From positions 204,880 through 268,879 of the forward strand of contig CAJTKM010000001.1 in NCBI GenBank assembly GCA_910576545.1: a stretch of 64,000 bases of DNA, written 5' to 3'. This document shows positions 15,264-24,161 of this stretch, piece by piece. A program made the position numbers and the translations under genes. How positions within the stretch are numbered: the first letter of the stretch is position 1; each line of letters starts with the position of its first letter. Below the pieces are notes generated by a model. That model saw only the letters and a list, made by a program, of their open reading frames with translations. It made no database searches and was not told the DNA's origin. This DNA comes from Lachnospiraceae bacterium. Lineage in GTDB: Bacteria; Bacillota; Clostridia; Lachnospirales; Anaerotignaceae.

Positions 15264-16334
15264 GTGGCGCGGAATGTGAAAAAAAGGACACTGCGCCTGA
15301 ATTTTCTGGGATTGGTTCTTTTTTTGCTGGCTTTGCCTTTTTTTCTGAAAATGGGCGGGGGACGCTGGGCAATAGCGGAAACGCTGCCGGGACAAGTCAG
15401 CGGCGGCGGGCTGAGCCTGCGTGCCCTCTGGTCTGCCCCGAAGGAAGAAAAGGAAACCATTTCTGCGGCGGTTATCGGCTCGGACGATGTGGAGTTTGAA
15501 AAACAGCAGGCCATTTCCGCCGGAGGCCGGCCGCTTGGCGTGACTGCGGAAACGCTGGAGAAAATGAAGGATTTTTCCTATTTGAAAAGCCATTACTATA
15601 TTGTGGATTCCCGCACAACATTGTTTGCGGAGGATGTAAACGTGGAGGAGGTCCTCGGGCTGGATTTGACCATAAAGCCGGAGAAAAAAAAGCCCAAAAT
15701 ACTGATTTTCCACACCCATTCCCACGAAGGCTTTGCGGACAGCGATATGTCCAAGGGGCTGCAGGAAGGAATTTGGGGCGTTGGCGAGCGTCTGAAAGAA
15801 ATTCTGGAAGAAAAATACGGCATTGCCGTACTGCATGATGATGGACGGTATGACGTGGTAAACGGCAAAAGCCAGATTACGGGGGCTTATGAGAGAATGG
15901 AGCCGCCGATTCGCAGGATACTACAGGAAAATCCTTCCATAGAAGTCTGTATTGATATGCACAGGGACGGCGTGGGTGAGGATACCCGCCTTGTGACAGA
16001 GGTCAACGGGAAGCAGTGTGCGCAGGTGATGTTTTTCAACGGACTCTGCCGTTTGAATAAAGATGGTACGGCACAGCCCATCGAGGGGCTGGAAAATCCG
16101 TATCTGCTCGAAAACCTGGCATTCAGCTTACAAATGAAAGTTGCAGCGGAGAGGATGTTTCCGGGGTTCAGCCGGAGGATTTATGTCAATGCGTACCGTT
16201 TCAGCCTGCATATGCTGCCGCGTTCCACGCTGATAGAGGTCGGTGCGCAGACAAATACGAAAGAAGAAGCCATGAATGCCATGGAGCCGCTTGCGGCGGT
16301 GCTTGCGTCAGCCCTGCTCGAAAACGCCGAATAG
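15264..16334 (+). CDS. spoIIP: stage II sporulation protein P, amidase
   Basis: 356 residues from GTG 15264, chosen because GGGAGG at 15249-15254 sits nine bases upstream; the in-frame ATG 15237 has no ribosome-binding site. One N-terminal membrane helix (about residues 13-32) is followed by a linker and the SpoIIP amidase domain: KPKILIFHTHSHEGF with zinc-binding histidine and glutamate, VGERLKEILEEKYGI, DMHRDGV and the late NAYRFSLHMLPRSTLIEVG. SpoIIP removes stem peptides from peptidoglycan during engulfment and works with SpoIID, whose gene is about 6 kb away. Confidence 0.93.
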   Translation: MARNVKKRTLRLNFLGLVLFLLALPFFLKMGGGRWAIAETLPGQVSGGGLSLRALWSAPKEEKETISAAVIGSDDVEFEKQQAISAGGRPLGVTAETLEKMKDFSYLKSHYYIVDSRTTLFAEDVNVEEVLGLDLTIKPEKKKPKILIFHTHSHEGFADSDMSKGLQEGIWGVGERLKEILEEKYGIAVLHDDGRYDVVNGKSQITGAYERMEPPIRRILQENPSIEVCIDMHRDGVGEDTRLVTEVNGKQCAQVMFFNGLCRLNKDGTAQPIEGLENPYLLENLAFSLQMKVAAERMFPGFSRRIYVNAYRFSLHMLPRSTLIEVGAQTNTKEEAMNAMEPLAAVLASALLENAE

Positions 16335-16363
16335 ATTTTCAGGCGGCAGGCATACTAGAAGAC

Positions 16364-16777
16364 ATGGAGAAAAAAATTTTGGTTTATGGCATTTTAGGAT
16401 GGTGTGCAGAAATCCTCTGGACGGGGCTCTGCTCCTTTCTGGCGGGGGACGGCGCGCTGACGGCAAAAACATACCTTTGGATGTTTCCCATTTATGGGTT
16501 GGCGGCTCTGGCAGAACCGGTGTTCCTGACGCTCCGGCGTTACTGCCCGCTGTGGCAGAGGTGCGGCGTGTACATGCTGGGGATATTCACCATAGAATTT
16601 CTGACGGGCGGACTTCTGCGCCTGATAACAGGGGCATGTCCATGGGATTACGGCAGCGGCGCACTTTCCGTGATGGGGCTGATACGTCTGGATTACGCAC
16701 CGCTCTGGGCGGTGCTGGGGCTGTTTTTTGAAGAGGTCTGCTGGTTCATGCGGCAGGAGGCGGAGGAACGGGGGTGA
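16364..16777 (+). CDS. putative ABC-transporter-permease-like membrane protein (CmpB type)
   Basis: 137 residues with four hydrophobic segments; begins EKKILVYGILGWCAEILWTG and contains MFPIYGLAALAEPVF and WDYGSGALSVMGLIRLDYAP, typical of the small CmpB-like putative permease family of Clostridia. The family name comes from database labels and its biochemical role is not established. The gene follows spoIIP by 29 bases. Confidence 0.7.
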   Translation: MEKKILVYGILGWCAEILWTGLCSFLAGDGALTAKTYLWMFPIYGLAALAEPVFLTLRRYCPLWQRCGVYMLGIFTIEFLTGGLLRLITGACPWDYGSGALSVMGLIRLDYAPLWAVLGLFFEEVCWFMRQEAEERG

Positions 16778-16871
16778 CAGAAATTGCTTTCGCTCCGGCG
16801 GCAGAAAAGGAATTGCGGTCTTTTGTTTTTTGGTGTAAAATAGGACGAAAAACAAAAGGACGGGCAAAACG

Positions 16872-17522
16872 ATGGGAAATCAGAAGCAGACTATCATACT
16901 GTTCGATTTGGACGGGACGCTGACCGATTCGGCGGAAGGCGTGATTCGTTCCGCACAGTATATGCAGGAAAAAATGGGAATTAAAAAATGGGCGGATGAG
17001 GATTTGAAATTCATTGTCGGCCCGCCGCTGATGAAAACCTTTACGGAGGATTTTGCCATGGATGCGGAAACAGCGGAAATTGCAATAGGGCATTTCCGTG
17101 AACGCTACACAACTGTCGGGCTGTTTGAGAACAGGCTCTATCCCGGCATAGAGGAGATGCTCATAGCTCTGCGGGCAAAGGGGAAACGCCTTGCCGTAGC
17201 AACTTCCAAGAAGGAAGAAACGGCGGTACGCATATTGGAGCATTTCGGCGTGGCGAAATATTTCGAGGTCATCGGAGGGGATAACCGCGCGGCAGGGCGC
17301 GATAACAAGGCGAAAGTCATAGCGTATGTTCTGGAGCAGATGAAGGCGGAGAAAAGCGATGTGGTGATGGTGGGCGACCGGAAATTTGACGTGGAAGGCG
17401 CGCATGCCATTGGAATCCCCTGCATTTCTGTGGAATACGGCTACGGCGACAGGGCAGAGTTTATTGCCTGCGGCGCGGACGTCATTGTAGGGACGACGGA
17501 GGAAGTGGTGGAGTTGTTTTAA
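16872..17522 (+). CDS. HAD-superfamily hydrolase, phosphoglycolate-phosphatase-like
   Basis: 216 residues. Motif I LFDLDGTLTDS (nucleophile Asp), motif II ATSKKE, a Lys-containing motif III in DNKAKVIAYV, and motif IV MVGDRKFDVEGAHAIG. An alpha-helical cap lies between motifs I and II. Sequence resembles the Gph/PpaX group, which dephosphorylate phosphoglycolate or pyrophosphate. Real substrate not determined. Confidence 0.9.
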   Translation: MGNQKQTIILFDLDGTLTDSAEGVIRSAQYMQEKMGIKKWADEDLKFIVGPPLMKTFTEDFAMDAETAEIAIGHFRERYTTVGLFENRLYPGIEEMLIALRAKGKRLAVATSKKEETAVRILEHFGVAKYFEVIGGDNRAAGRDNKAKVIAYVLEQMKAEKSDVVMVGDRKFDVEGAHAIGIPCISVEYGYGDRAEFIACGADVIVGTTEEVVELF

Positions 17523-17553
17523 TCAAAAGATATTTGGCATTGAGAAAAAAACA

Positions 17554-17582
17554 TTTACATTTCCTGACTGTTGTATTATAAT
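17554..17582 (+). promoter_or_regulatory. sigma-A promoter of the thi operon
   Basis: TTTACA (17554-17559), 17-base spacer, TATAAT (17577-17582), ending about 20 bases before the TPP aptamer. Confidence 0.8.
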
Positions 17583-17599
17583 GAAAGAAAACATATAGA

Positions 17600-17690
17600 A
17601 AAGCTGGGGGTGCTCCGGATGCGGGGCTGAGAGGAAGAATTTCCAACCCTTTGAACTTGATGTGGTTAATACCAACGGAGGGAAGCGAAA
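17600..17690 (+). promoter_or_regulatory. TPP riboswitch (THI box)
   Basis: Conserved elements in order: GGGGGTGC, GGGGCTGAGAGG, ACCCTTTGAACTTGAT, GTGGTTAATACCAACGGAGGGAA. A terminator follows, so thiamin pyrophosphate is expected to stop transcription before tenA. Confidence 0.95.
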
Positions 17691-17701
17691 AAATAAAAAC
17701 C

Positions 17702-17732
17702 AACCTTTCTTCTATGGAGAAAGGTTTTTTAT
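17702..17732 (+). terminator. TPP-riboswitch terminator
   Basis: AACCTTTCT (17702-17710) and AGAAAGGTT (17718-17726), then a run of Ts, 12 bases behind the aptamer. Confidence 0.85.
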
Positions 17733-17774
17733 TTGGGAAAGCTGCCTTTCCGGTTTTTCAGGATAACCATTATG

Positions 17775-17862
17775 CTTTTCTTCTGCAAAACGCAGTTTTG
17801 CGGCAAATGCGGACAAGGGCAATGCCCCTTGCAGGAGTTGGGGACGGAATCCCCAAAGTTTT
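17775..17862 (+). repeat. dispersed double-hairpin repeat, copy 4
   Basis: TTTTGCGGCAAATGCGG, then ACAAGGGCAATGCCCCTTGC, then GGGGA-CGGAA-TCCCC and AAAGTTTT. It lies between the riboswitch terminator and tenA. Confidence 0.8.
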
Positions 17863-17885
17863 CGCGGTTTTAAGGAGGAATATAC

Positions 17886-18545
17886 ATGAAACTGACGGAC
17901 AGGCTTTATGATGCGGCAAAGGAGATATGGGACGGTTATCTGGAACAGCCCTTTGTAAAGGAGCTGGGCGAAGGTACACTGCGCGAGGACAGGTTCCGCT
18001 TTTATATGGTGCAGGATTACCGATATTTATTGCAGTATGCCAAGGTGTTTGCGATGGGTGTGGTAAAGGCGGAGGACGAGCGGATGATGTGCCGCTTTGC
18101 CCATATGGTGCATGATACGCTGGACGGGGAAATGAATCTTCATAAAACATATATGTCCCGTCTGGGGATTACGGAACAGGAAATTGCAGAAACAAAATCT
18201 TCCCTCGCCAACCAGTCTTATACCTCCTATATGCTGGACGCGGCATATAAGGGCGGTGCGCTGGAAATCCTGACGGCTGTGCTTTCCTGTGCATGGAGCT
18301 ACCAGATGATTGGCGAACATCATGAAAAAATTCCAGGCGCGCTGGAACACCCGCTTTTTGGCGAATGGGTCGCTGGATATTCCAGTAAGGGATATCGCGA
18401 AAGCACACAGGAGATAATTGACCTTGTGGATGAGCTTGGCAAAGGGATTCCTGCGAAACGCGAGGGAAACCTGAAAGAGATTTTTGTAAATTGCAGCCGT
18501 TACGAAAAGGATTTTTGGGATATGGCTTACAATATGGCTGACTAA
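17886..18545 (+). CDS. tenA: TenA-family aminopyrimidine aminohydrolase
   Basis: 219 residues behind AAGGAGG. TenA fold with FRFYMVQDYRYLLQYAKVF near the start, the active-site cysteine in VLSCAWSYQMIGE (about residue 137) and the catalytic glutamate in RYEKDFWDMAYNM at the end. TenA deaminates 4-amino-5-aminomethyl-2-methylpyrimidine to HMP for thiamin synthesis. It is first in an operon with an ABC importer of the ThiXYZ type under a TPP riboswitch, which fits salvage of pyrimidine from degraded thiamin. No amidohydrolase such as ylmB is nearby. Confidence 0.93.
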   Translation: MKLTDRLYDAAKEIWDGYLEQPFVKELGEGTLREDRFRFYMVQDYRYLLQYAKVFAMGVVKAEDERMMCRFAHMVHDTLDGEMNLHKTYMSRLGITEQEIAETKSSLANQSYTSYMLDAAYKGGALEILTAVLSCAWSYQMIGEHHEKIPGALEHPLFGEWVAGYSSKGYRESTQEIIDLVDELGKGIPAKREGNLKEIFVNCSRYEKDFWDMAYNMAD

Positions 18546-18560
18546 AGGGGAAATGCGGTT

Positions 18561-19313
18561 ATGCTGGAATTTCAAAATGTAACCTTCCGCTATCCGGAAG
18601 ACCATCTGCTGATGATGGAAAACCTTTCCTTTTCTGTGGAGGACAGGGCGTTTGTTTCGATCATCGGCGCAAGCGGCTGTGGGAAAAGTACGATTTTTCG
18701 CCTGATAAACGGGCTGGAACAGCCTGATGAGGGAGAAATTCTTGTAGACGGGAAACCCATTGCCGAACTGCGGCAGTACAGCGCATTTATGCCGCAGAAA
18801 GACCTGCTGTTCCCCTGGCGCAGTGTGGAAAAGAATATCTGCCTGCCAATGGAATTGCAGGGCGTTCCTGAAAAGGAACAGGACGAACGCTGTGTAGAAG
18901 TATTGGAGCAGGTCGGCCTGCTGGATTACCGGAAAAAATACCCGAAGGAGCTTTCCGGCGGCATGAAGCAGAGGGTTGCTTTTGCCCGGACACTGCTTTC
19001 CGGTGCAGATATGCTGCTTTTGGATGAGCCTTTTTCTGCGCTGGATTATCTGACACGGGTGGAAATGCAGGAATGGCTTCTGCACCAGTGGGAGCATTTC
19101 CATAAAACGATACTGTTTATTACGCATGATGTGGAGGAGGCTGTTTTTCTTTCGCAGAGCATTTATGTGATAAAGGAGCGTCCGTTTTCGGAAATGGAGC
19201 GGGTGGAGGTCCCTTTGACTTATCCCCGCAGCCGGTCGGATTTGAAGCGTCCAGATATTGCGGACCTGAAAGAACGGCTCATAGGAAAACTGCGCAAGGG
19301 GGTGAGCCTGTGA
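18561..19313 (+). CDS. thiZ: ABC transporter ATP-binding protein of the pyrimidine importer
   Basis: 250 residues. Walker A GASGCGKS, Q loop FMPQKDLLFPWRSV, signature LSGGMKQR, Walker B MLLLDEPFSALD and the switch histidine in LFITHDVEEAV. It belongs to the taurine/nitrate/thiamin-precursor group of importers. Starts 15 bases after tenA and overlaps the permease gene by four bases. Confidence 0.92.
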   Translation: MLEFQNVTFRYPEDHLLMMENLSFSVEDRAFVSIIGASGCGKSTIFRLINGLEQPDEGEILVDGKPIAELRQYSAFMPQKDLLFPWRSVEKNICLPMELQGVPEKEQDERCVEVLEQVGLLDYRKKYPKELSGGMKQRVAFARTLLSGADMLLLDEPFSALDYLTRVEMQEWLLHQWEHFHKTILFITHDVEEAVFLSQSIYVIKERPFSEMERVEVPLTYPRSRSDLKRPDIADLKERLIGKLRKGVSL

Positions 19314-20053
19314 GGAAAAATTTACCTTCCGCTCTGCTCATTGCTTTTCTGCTCCTGCTTTGGCAGGGGGCGGCAATGGGCATTAACGCGGCGTATATCC
19401 TGCCTTCGCCGGTGCAGATTCTTGTGAGGCTCTGGGAACTGCGGGAACCACTGTTCCTCGTGCATCTTCCTGCCACGATGGGTGTGACGGCGTTTGGCCT
19501 GTTTATTTCCATAGCGCTGGGGCTCTTACTGGCGGTTTCCATGGACTGGAATCCGAAGCTGGAAAAGGCATTGTATCCGGTCATTGTGGCATCGCAGACC
19601 ATACCGACAACGGCAATTGCCCCGCTGTTTATACTCTGGTTTGGCTATGGAATCTGGAGCAAGGTGCTTGTAACGATACTCATGACGTTTTTCCCTATTG
19701 CCATTACGGTGTTTGACGGGCTGAAGGGGACAAAGCGCGAAATGGAAGAACTGCTTTTAACCTATGGGGCAAGTAAAAAGGACATATTTATCAAGCTGAA
19801 GCTGCCGACTGCCCTGCCGCATTTTTTTTCCGCGGTGAAAATGTCCGTCCCGCTCAGTGTGATCGGCGCGGCAATTGCGGAATGGCTGGGCGCGCAGAAG
19901 GGTCTGGGGTATTTCAGCAAACGCATGATGACCCAGCTGGACGGTGCGGGCGTATTCGCCCCTGTGGTACTGCTTTCTGTGGTGGCGATGGCGGCAGTAG
20001 GCGTGATTTCTATGATAGAGCGGAAACTAATCAAATGGAGGAAGGAGCTGTAA
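19310..20053 (+). CDS. thiX: ABC transporter permease of the pyrimidine importer
   Basis: 247 residues, about six membrane segments. Start GTG 19310 overlaps the previous stop (GTGA). The inner-membrane component signature is seen at about residues 140-160: EELLLTYGASKKDIFIKLKL. It forms the channel with the upstream ATPase and downstream lipoprotein. Confidence 0.9.
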   Translation: MRKNLPSALLIAFLLLLWQGAAMGINAAYILPSPVQILVRLWELREPLFLVHLPATMGVTAFGLFISIALGLLLAVSMDWNPKLEKALYPVIVASQTIPTTAIAPLFILWFGYGIWSKVLVTILMTFFPIAITVFDGLKGTKREMEELLLTYGASKKDIFIKLKLPTALPHFFSAVKMSVPLSVIGAAIAEWLGAQKGLGYFSKRMMTQLDGAGVFAPVVLLSVVAMAAVGVISMIERKLIKWRKEL

Positions 20054-20055
20054 TG

Positions 20056-21063
20056 ATGAAGAAAAAGGTATTTGCAATGATTCTGGCTGGCCTGACAGCG
20101 TTTGGCGCGGCAGGATGCGGCGGGGGAACGCAGAAGGGCGGCGATGATGCACTGGAGGACGTAAGCGTCGTTCTGGACTGGTATCCCAACGCAGTCCATA
20201 CGTTCCTTTATGCCGCGCAGGAAAAAGGCTATTTTGCTGAGGAGGGGCTGAACCTTGTCATAAACTTCCCGGCAAATATCAATGACGGCATTTCCCTGCC
20301 TGCCGCCGGAAAGGCAGATGTTGGCATTTATTACCTTCGTGATACGATTCTGACATCTCAGGAGGAAAATGTTCCAATTGTTTCCATTGGTGCAGTGCTC
20401 CAATGCGGCGCGAATGTGGTGATGGCTCTGGAGGAGAGCGGCATAAAGGGCGCGCCTGACCTTGTGGGCAAAAAAGTCGGCTACTCCGCAACGGCGATTT
20501 CCGAGGCGGAAGTGCGCTCCATGCTGGAATACTGTGGCTATGGTCCGAACGACTGCGAATTAATAGACGTTGGCTTTGACCTGATGACTGCGGTAACTAC
20601 GGGGCAGGTGGACGCGACAACGGGCGGTATGGTCAACCATGAGGTGCCTCAGCTGGAAGAACAGGGCTTTAAGGTCAATTATTTCCTGCCTACGGACTTC
20701 GGCGTGCCGCAGAGCTATGAACTGGTTTTCCTTGCGGGAGAAGATGCAGTAAAAAATAATCCCGAAAAATTGCAGCGTTTCCTGCGGGCGTGCCAGAAAG
20801 GTTTTGCGTTTACGAAGGAAAACCCTGAGGAAGCCCTCCAGATTCTGCTGTCGCACCAGAATGCGGAGAATTTCCCGCTTTCCGAAACAGTGGAACGCAA
20901 AAGCCTGGAAATGCTCCTGCCGATGATGGAGATGGGGGATGCGGCGTTTTTGGAGCAGGATGCCGGGGTTTGGCAGGAGAATGCCGATTGGCTTTATGAA
21001 AATGGTATTCTCAGTGAAAAAGCGGACGTTACCGGTTTGTCTGTGAACCTGTTGGAAGAATAA
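20056..21063 (+). CDS. thiY: NMT1/THI5-like substrate-binding lipoprotein
   Basis: 335 residues. The stop of the permease and an ATG at 20053 overlap; ATG 20056 is better spaced from GAAGGAG at 20041-20047. A lipoprotein signal ends in the lipobox AAGC at about residue 19. The mature part opens VSVVLDWYPNAVHTFLYAA, the hallmark of THI5-like pyrimidine-binding proteins, and contains GYSATAISEAEV. It delivers formylaminopyrimidine or HMP-like compounds to the permease. Specificity is inferred from the tenA linkage and the TPP riboswitch. Confidence 0.9.
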   Translation: MKKKVFAMILAGLTAFGAAGCGGGTQKGGDDALEDVSVVLDWYPNAVHTFLYAAQEKGYFAEEGLNLVINFPANINDGISLPAAGKADVGIYYLRDTILTSQEENVPIVSIGAVLQCGANVVMALEESGIKGAPDLVGKKVGYSATAISEAEVRSMLEYCGYGPNDCELIDVGFDLMTAVTTGQVDATTGGMVNHEVPQLEEQGFKVNYFLPTDFGVPQSYELVFLAGEDAVKNNPEKLQRFLRACQKGFAFTKENPEEALQILLSHQNAENFPLSETVERKSLEMLLPMMEMGDAAFLEQDAGVWQENADWLYENGILSEKADVTGLSVNLLEE

Positions 21064-21090
21064 GAGGAAACAAAAGAATAAATTTGCAAG

Positions 21091-21136
21091 AAAACAGCCC
21101 TGCGGAAGAATTATATTTTCTGTGGGGCTGTTTTGA
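21091..21136 (+). terminator. terminator of the thi operon
   Basis: AAAACAGCCC (21091-21100) and GGGCTGTTTT (21125-21134) with an AT-rich, partly paired inner part. Confidence 0.75.
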
Positions 21137-21235
21137 TGTGTGGGAAAATGATATAATACGGTATAGAATACAATGAATCCCATGGAAATTTTTCCCTGTA
21201 AAATAATTGTAGTTATTGACTGCAAAACGAAGATT

Positions 21236-21371
21236 TGCGAAAAAACGGGTCAAGGGGCGCAGAAGCTCCCAGGAACCGCAAGCGGCGACCTTTGGTCGGT
21301 TTGCGAAGCAAACTTCCGAAGGAGCTTCGTTTCTTGCCGGCCAGAGCGGAACAGTGCCCCAAGGTCTTATT
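21236..21371 (+). repeat. dispersed double-hairpin repeat, copy 5 (enlarged)
   Basis: Begins GGGTCAAGGGGC and ends AGTGCCCCAAGGTCTTA like other copies, but about 90 bases with their own hairpins (GAAGCTCC/GGAGCTTC and CGACCTTTGGTCG) lie between the halves. Confidence 0.65.
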
Positions 21372-21389
21372 TTTAGGAGGATTTTGAAT

Positions 21390-22142
21390 ATGAAAGCACT
21401 GATAACAGGCGCGACAAGCGGTATCGGCAGAGAGTTTGCCGTTCTGCTTGCGCGCATGGGCTGTGAATTGATATTAGCCAGTAGAAAAACGAAAAAAATG
21501 GAACAGCTGAAACGCCGCCTGCCCGTCCCTGTGCGCGTGATTACGGCTGACCTTTCCCGAGAGGCGGACTGCTTCCGCCTGTATGAAGCGGTGAAGGATG
21601 AAAAAATAGATATTCTTGTCAATAACGCGGGCTTCGGTGCATTTGGCCGCTTCTCACAGATTCCGCTGGAAACAGAGCTGAATATGCTGGATTTGAATGT
21701 CCGCGCCGTGCATATCCTGACAAAGCTGTTCCTTGCCGATTTTCGAGAAAGGGACAGTGGATATATCCTGAATGTCGCGTCTTCTGCGGGTTTTTTGCCG
21801 GGGCCGCTGATGGCGGCATATTATGCCACAAAAAGCTATGTCCTCCGGCTGACAGAGGCAGTTTATGAGGAACTCCGGCGGGAGGGCAGTCATGTGCGCA
21901 TTTGTGCGCTCTGCCCCGGACCGGTGGAAACAGGCTTCAACGAACGGGCGAACGTCCGCTTTTCCTTACGGGGACTTTCTGCCCGCAATGTAGCGGCATA
22001 TGGTCTGCGTGGGTTGTTCTGCGGCAGGCCTGTTGCAATTCCAGGTTTAACTATGAAGCTGGCATATTTTGGAGAAAAATTACTGCCGGAATCTATGCTT
22101 TTGCGCGTGGCGTATTATGCGCAGAAGAAAAAGGAGGGGTAA
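21390..22142 (+). CDS. short-chain dehydrogenase/reductase
   Basis: 250 residues from ATG 21390 with TAGGAGG nine bases upstream; the longer frame from 21216 reads through the repeat. Classical SDR: LITGATSGIGREFA nucleotide-binding motif, NNAGFG, catalytic Ser in NVASSAGFLPGPL, and YATKS with the catalytic Tyr and Lys. Substrate unknown. It is followed after three bases by a YihY-family gene. Confidence 0.93.
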   Translation: MKALITGATSGIGREFAVLLARMGCELILASRKTKKMEQLKRRLPVPVRVITADLSREADCFRLYEAVKDEKIDILVNNAGFGAFGRFSQIPLETELNMLDLNVRAVHILTKLFLADFRERDSGYILNVASSAGFLPGPLMAAYYATKSYVLRLTEAVYEELRREGSHVRICALCPGPVETGFNERANVRFSLRGLSARNVAAYGLRGLFCGRPVAIPGLTMKLAYFGEKLLPESMLLRVAYYAQKKKEG

Positions 22143-22145
22143 GCT

Positions 22146-22958
22146 ATGGGGAACCGCTTCAGGCGTGTGTTAAAGCTGACCGCAGAAGGGTTTTTTGCAA
22201 ATGAGGTCAGCAAACGTGCCGCCGGATTGACGTATTACCTGATTTTTGCAATATTTCCGTTTTTGATTTTTGTCGGCTCTCTGCTGGGTTTTCTGCATTT
22301 GCCAATGATTTCTCTGGAGGGGGAAGCGGCAGGGCTTCTGCCGGAGGACGTTGTGACATTCCTGAACCTGACCATTGCGCATATGACGGAAACGAGCAAC
22401 GGCGCGTGGCTGACGTTCGGGCTGACGTTTACACTCTGGTTTCCCCTGCGTGCGGTAAAAAATATGACGGACGAGATTAGCCGGATTTATGGTGTGGAAA
22501 AACCGGGGCGGCATACGAAGCGCATCATTGCGCTGGCGCTGGTGTTTACGGTGATGGTGCCTGCGCTTGTCCTGCTGATGATTGTAGGGGAAGGCGTGCT
22601 GAATATGGTGAGCATGTTCATCCCCCTGCGGGAAACATCCATACAGCTTTGGACAAAGCTGAGGTTTTTACCGATGGCGGCGGGGCTGTTTGCCCTTATC
22701 AGTGCGATTTATTATTTTTCGCCTGACCATCCACCTGCGTGGCGCTATATCCTTCCGGGGGCGCTGTTTTCCGTTTCGGCGTGGATACTGTATTCTGTGG
22801 CGTTTTCGTTTTATGTGGACAATATGGGGCGGTACTCCCTGGTATATGGCTCTGTTGGGGCGATTATTGTATTTTTAATCTGGATGAACTGGAGTCTGAC
22901 CTCCCTGCTGATGGGTGCGGTATTCAATCAGGCTCTGCGGGAAAGCGAAGGAAAATAA
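22146..22958 (+). CDS. YihY/BrkB (UPF0761) family membrane protein
   Basis: 270 residues, start 22146 behind AAGGAGG. Six hydrophobic segments. Family hallmarks are RAAGLTYYLIFAIFPFLIF near the start, SLEGEAAGLLPEDV, and GRYSLVYGSVGAIIVFLIWM with NWSLTSLLMGAVFN at the end. It is labelled BrkB/ribonuclease-BN-like in databases, but no activity is established. The gene ends at one arm of a terminator that was split by an insertion sequence. Confidence 0.88.
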   Translation: MGNRFRRVLKLTAEGFFANEVSKRAAGLTYYLIFAIFPFLIFVGSLLGFLHLPMISLEGEAAGLLPEDVVTFLNLTIAHMTETSNGAWLTFGLTFTLWFPLRAVKNMTDEISRIYGVEKPGRHTKRIIALALVFTVMVPALVLLMIVGEGVLNMVSMFIPLRETSIQLWTKLRFLPMAAGLFALISAIYYFSPDHPPAWRYILPGALFSVSAWILYSVAFSFYVDNMGRYSLVYGSVGAIIVFLIWMNWSLTSLLMGAVFNQALRESEGK

Positions 22959-22976
22959 AAACAGGGCGGCATACTC
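22957..22976. terminator. left arm of a bidirectional terminator split by an IS
   Basis: AAAACAGGGCGGCAT followed by ACTC pairs with ATGCCACCCTGTTTT (from 24162) on the other side of the IS. Joined without the IS they give a 12-pair stem with one mismatch, flanked by As and Ts, between the convergent yihY and ribH genes. Confidence 0.7.
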
Positions 22977-23046
22977 AGATGAACTGCACCCCAATTGCTA
23001 GACAAGTATGGTATAATACTTATACTAAGAAAAGGGGTGCTTTTCT

Positions 23047-23409
23047 ATGCCTAAAGGAATACCAAACAAGAGGTATACACCAGAGCTTAAACAAATGGCG
23101 GTGGAAGCGGTTGTCAAAGAAGGGTTAAGCTATAATGAAGATGCCAGAATTTACGGAATTGACGGTCATGACCGCATCCAAAGCTGGGAACGAATCTACC
23201 TGACGGAGGGCCCGGAAGGTCTGGCATTAGAGCGACGTGGACGTGGCAGTACTGGCAGGCCCAAGAAACTGCCAAAAGATGTGGAAGAAGATCTGCTGGC
23301 AGAAGTTTAGCGTCTGCGTGCGGAGAATGCTTACCTAAAAAATTTGCAAGCCTTGGTTTTGGAGAACGAGCGACGCCGGCAGAAAAAGCGCAGGCAGTCC
23401 AAATACTAA
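23047..23409 (+). pseudogene. IS3 orfA with in-frame stop
   Basis: The first 87 codons encode the helix-turn-helix part: RYTPELKQMAVEAVVKEGLS, then WERIYLTEGPEGL. A TAG at 23308-23310 stands where the family has a glutamate codon (LLAEV-stop-RLRAENAYLKNL). The frame continues with the leucine-zipper-like segment to 23409. Confidence 0.85.
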
Positions 23410-24108
23410 GGCAGGAATTTTCACTGGCATTGCTGTTGGATATCGCTCAACTGCCCCGTGCAACCTTTTACTATCATCTGAAACAGATGAAGAAAACAGA
23501 TAAATACGCATCTGTAAAGGAAGAAATTACAGCAATTTACCATGAAAACAAAGGAAGATATGGCTATCGCCGAATTACAGCGGTACTGCATAGTCGAGGT
23601 TTCTCTGTTAACCACAAGACAGTCCAGCGACTCATGAAGGAGCTTGGGTTGGTTTGTCGTGTCAGAATAAAGAAATATCGTTCTTACAAGGGAGAAGTTG
23701 GAAAAATTGCGCCGAATCTGCTGAAGCGGAATTTCCATGCAAAGAAGCCAAATCAGAAGTGGGTTACAGATGTAACGGAGTTCAGCCTATTTGGAGAGAA
23801 GCTCTATCTGTCTCCCATTCTCGATCTGCACAGCGGGGATCTGGTCAGCTTCACAATATCAGATCATCCAGTGCTGAGTATGGTGACGACTATGCCGGAA
23901 AAGCAACTGTCTGGACAATGCTGTGATAGAGAATTTCTTTGGTCTGCTTAAGAGTGAATTGCTGTATCTGCAAGAGTTCGAGTCCATGGAACACTTCAAA
24001 CGGGAACTGATTGAATATTTGGATTACTACAACAATCGCAGGATTAAGGCAAAACGAAAGGGCTTGCCGCCTGCAATTCACAGACAGCAAGCCCTTTCGG
24101 CTGCTTGA
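23404..24108 (+). pseudogene. IS3 orfB transposase with internal deletion
   Basis: The N-terminal part is normal (LPRATFYYHLKQM, GRYGYRRITAVL, the first catalytic Asp in NQKWVTDVTEF). After SDHPVLSMVTTM about 40 residues, including the HSDQG block with the second catalytic Asp, are gone. The frame then resumes shifted, with NCLDNAVIENFFG and the YYNNRRI end. The transposase is therefore dead. Confidence 0.85.
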
Positions 24109-24161
24109 ACATTTTGTGCTTGAAATATTTGTCTAACTTTTTGGGGTCACTTCAAGATGAG

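Larger units (their letters stand above)
22980..24154 (+). mobile_element. IS3-family insertion sequence, decayed
   Basis: Ends are imperfect inverted repeats: TGAACTGCACCCCA at the left and, on the other strand, TGAAGTGACCCCA at the right, both continuing into TAGACAA-TAT. The trinucleotide AGA flanks both ends (22977-22979 and 24155-24157) as a likely target duplication. The element is about 1175 bp, short for the family because of an internal deletion in orfB; orfA has a stop codon in frame. Confidence 0.85.

Noticed and set aside
24155..24157. A longer target duplication for the IS3 element
   Set aside because: Only AGA is shared next to both ends; the similar flanking text is the inverted terminator arm, not a direct repeat.
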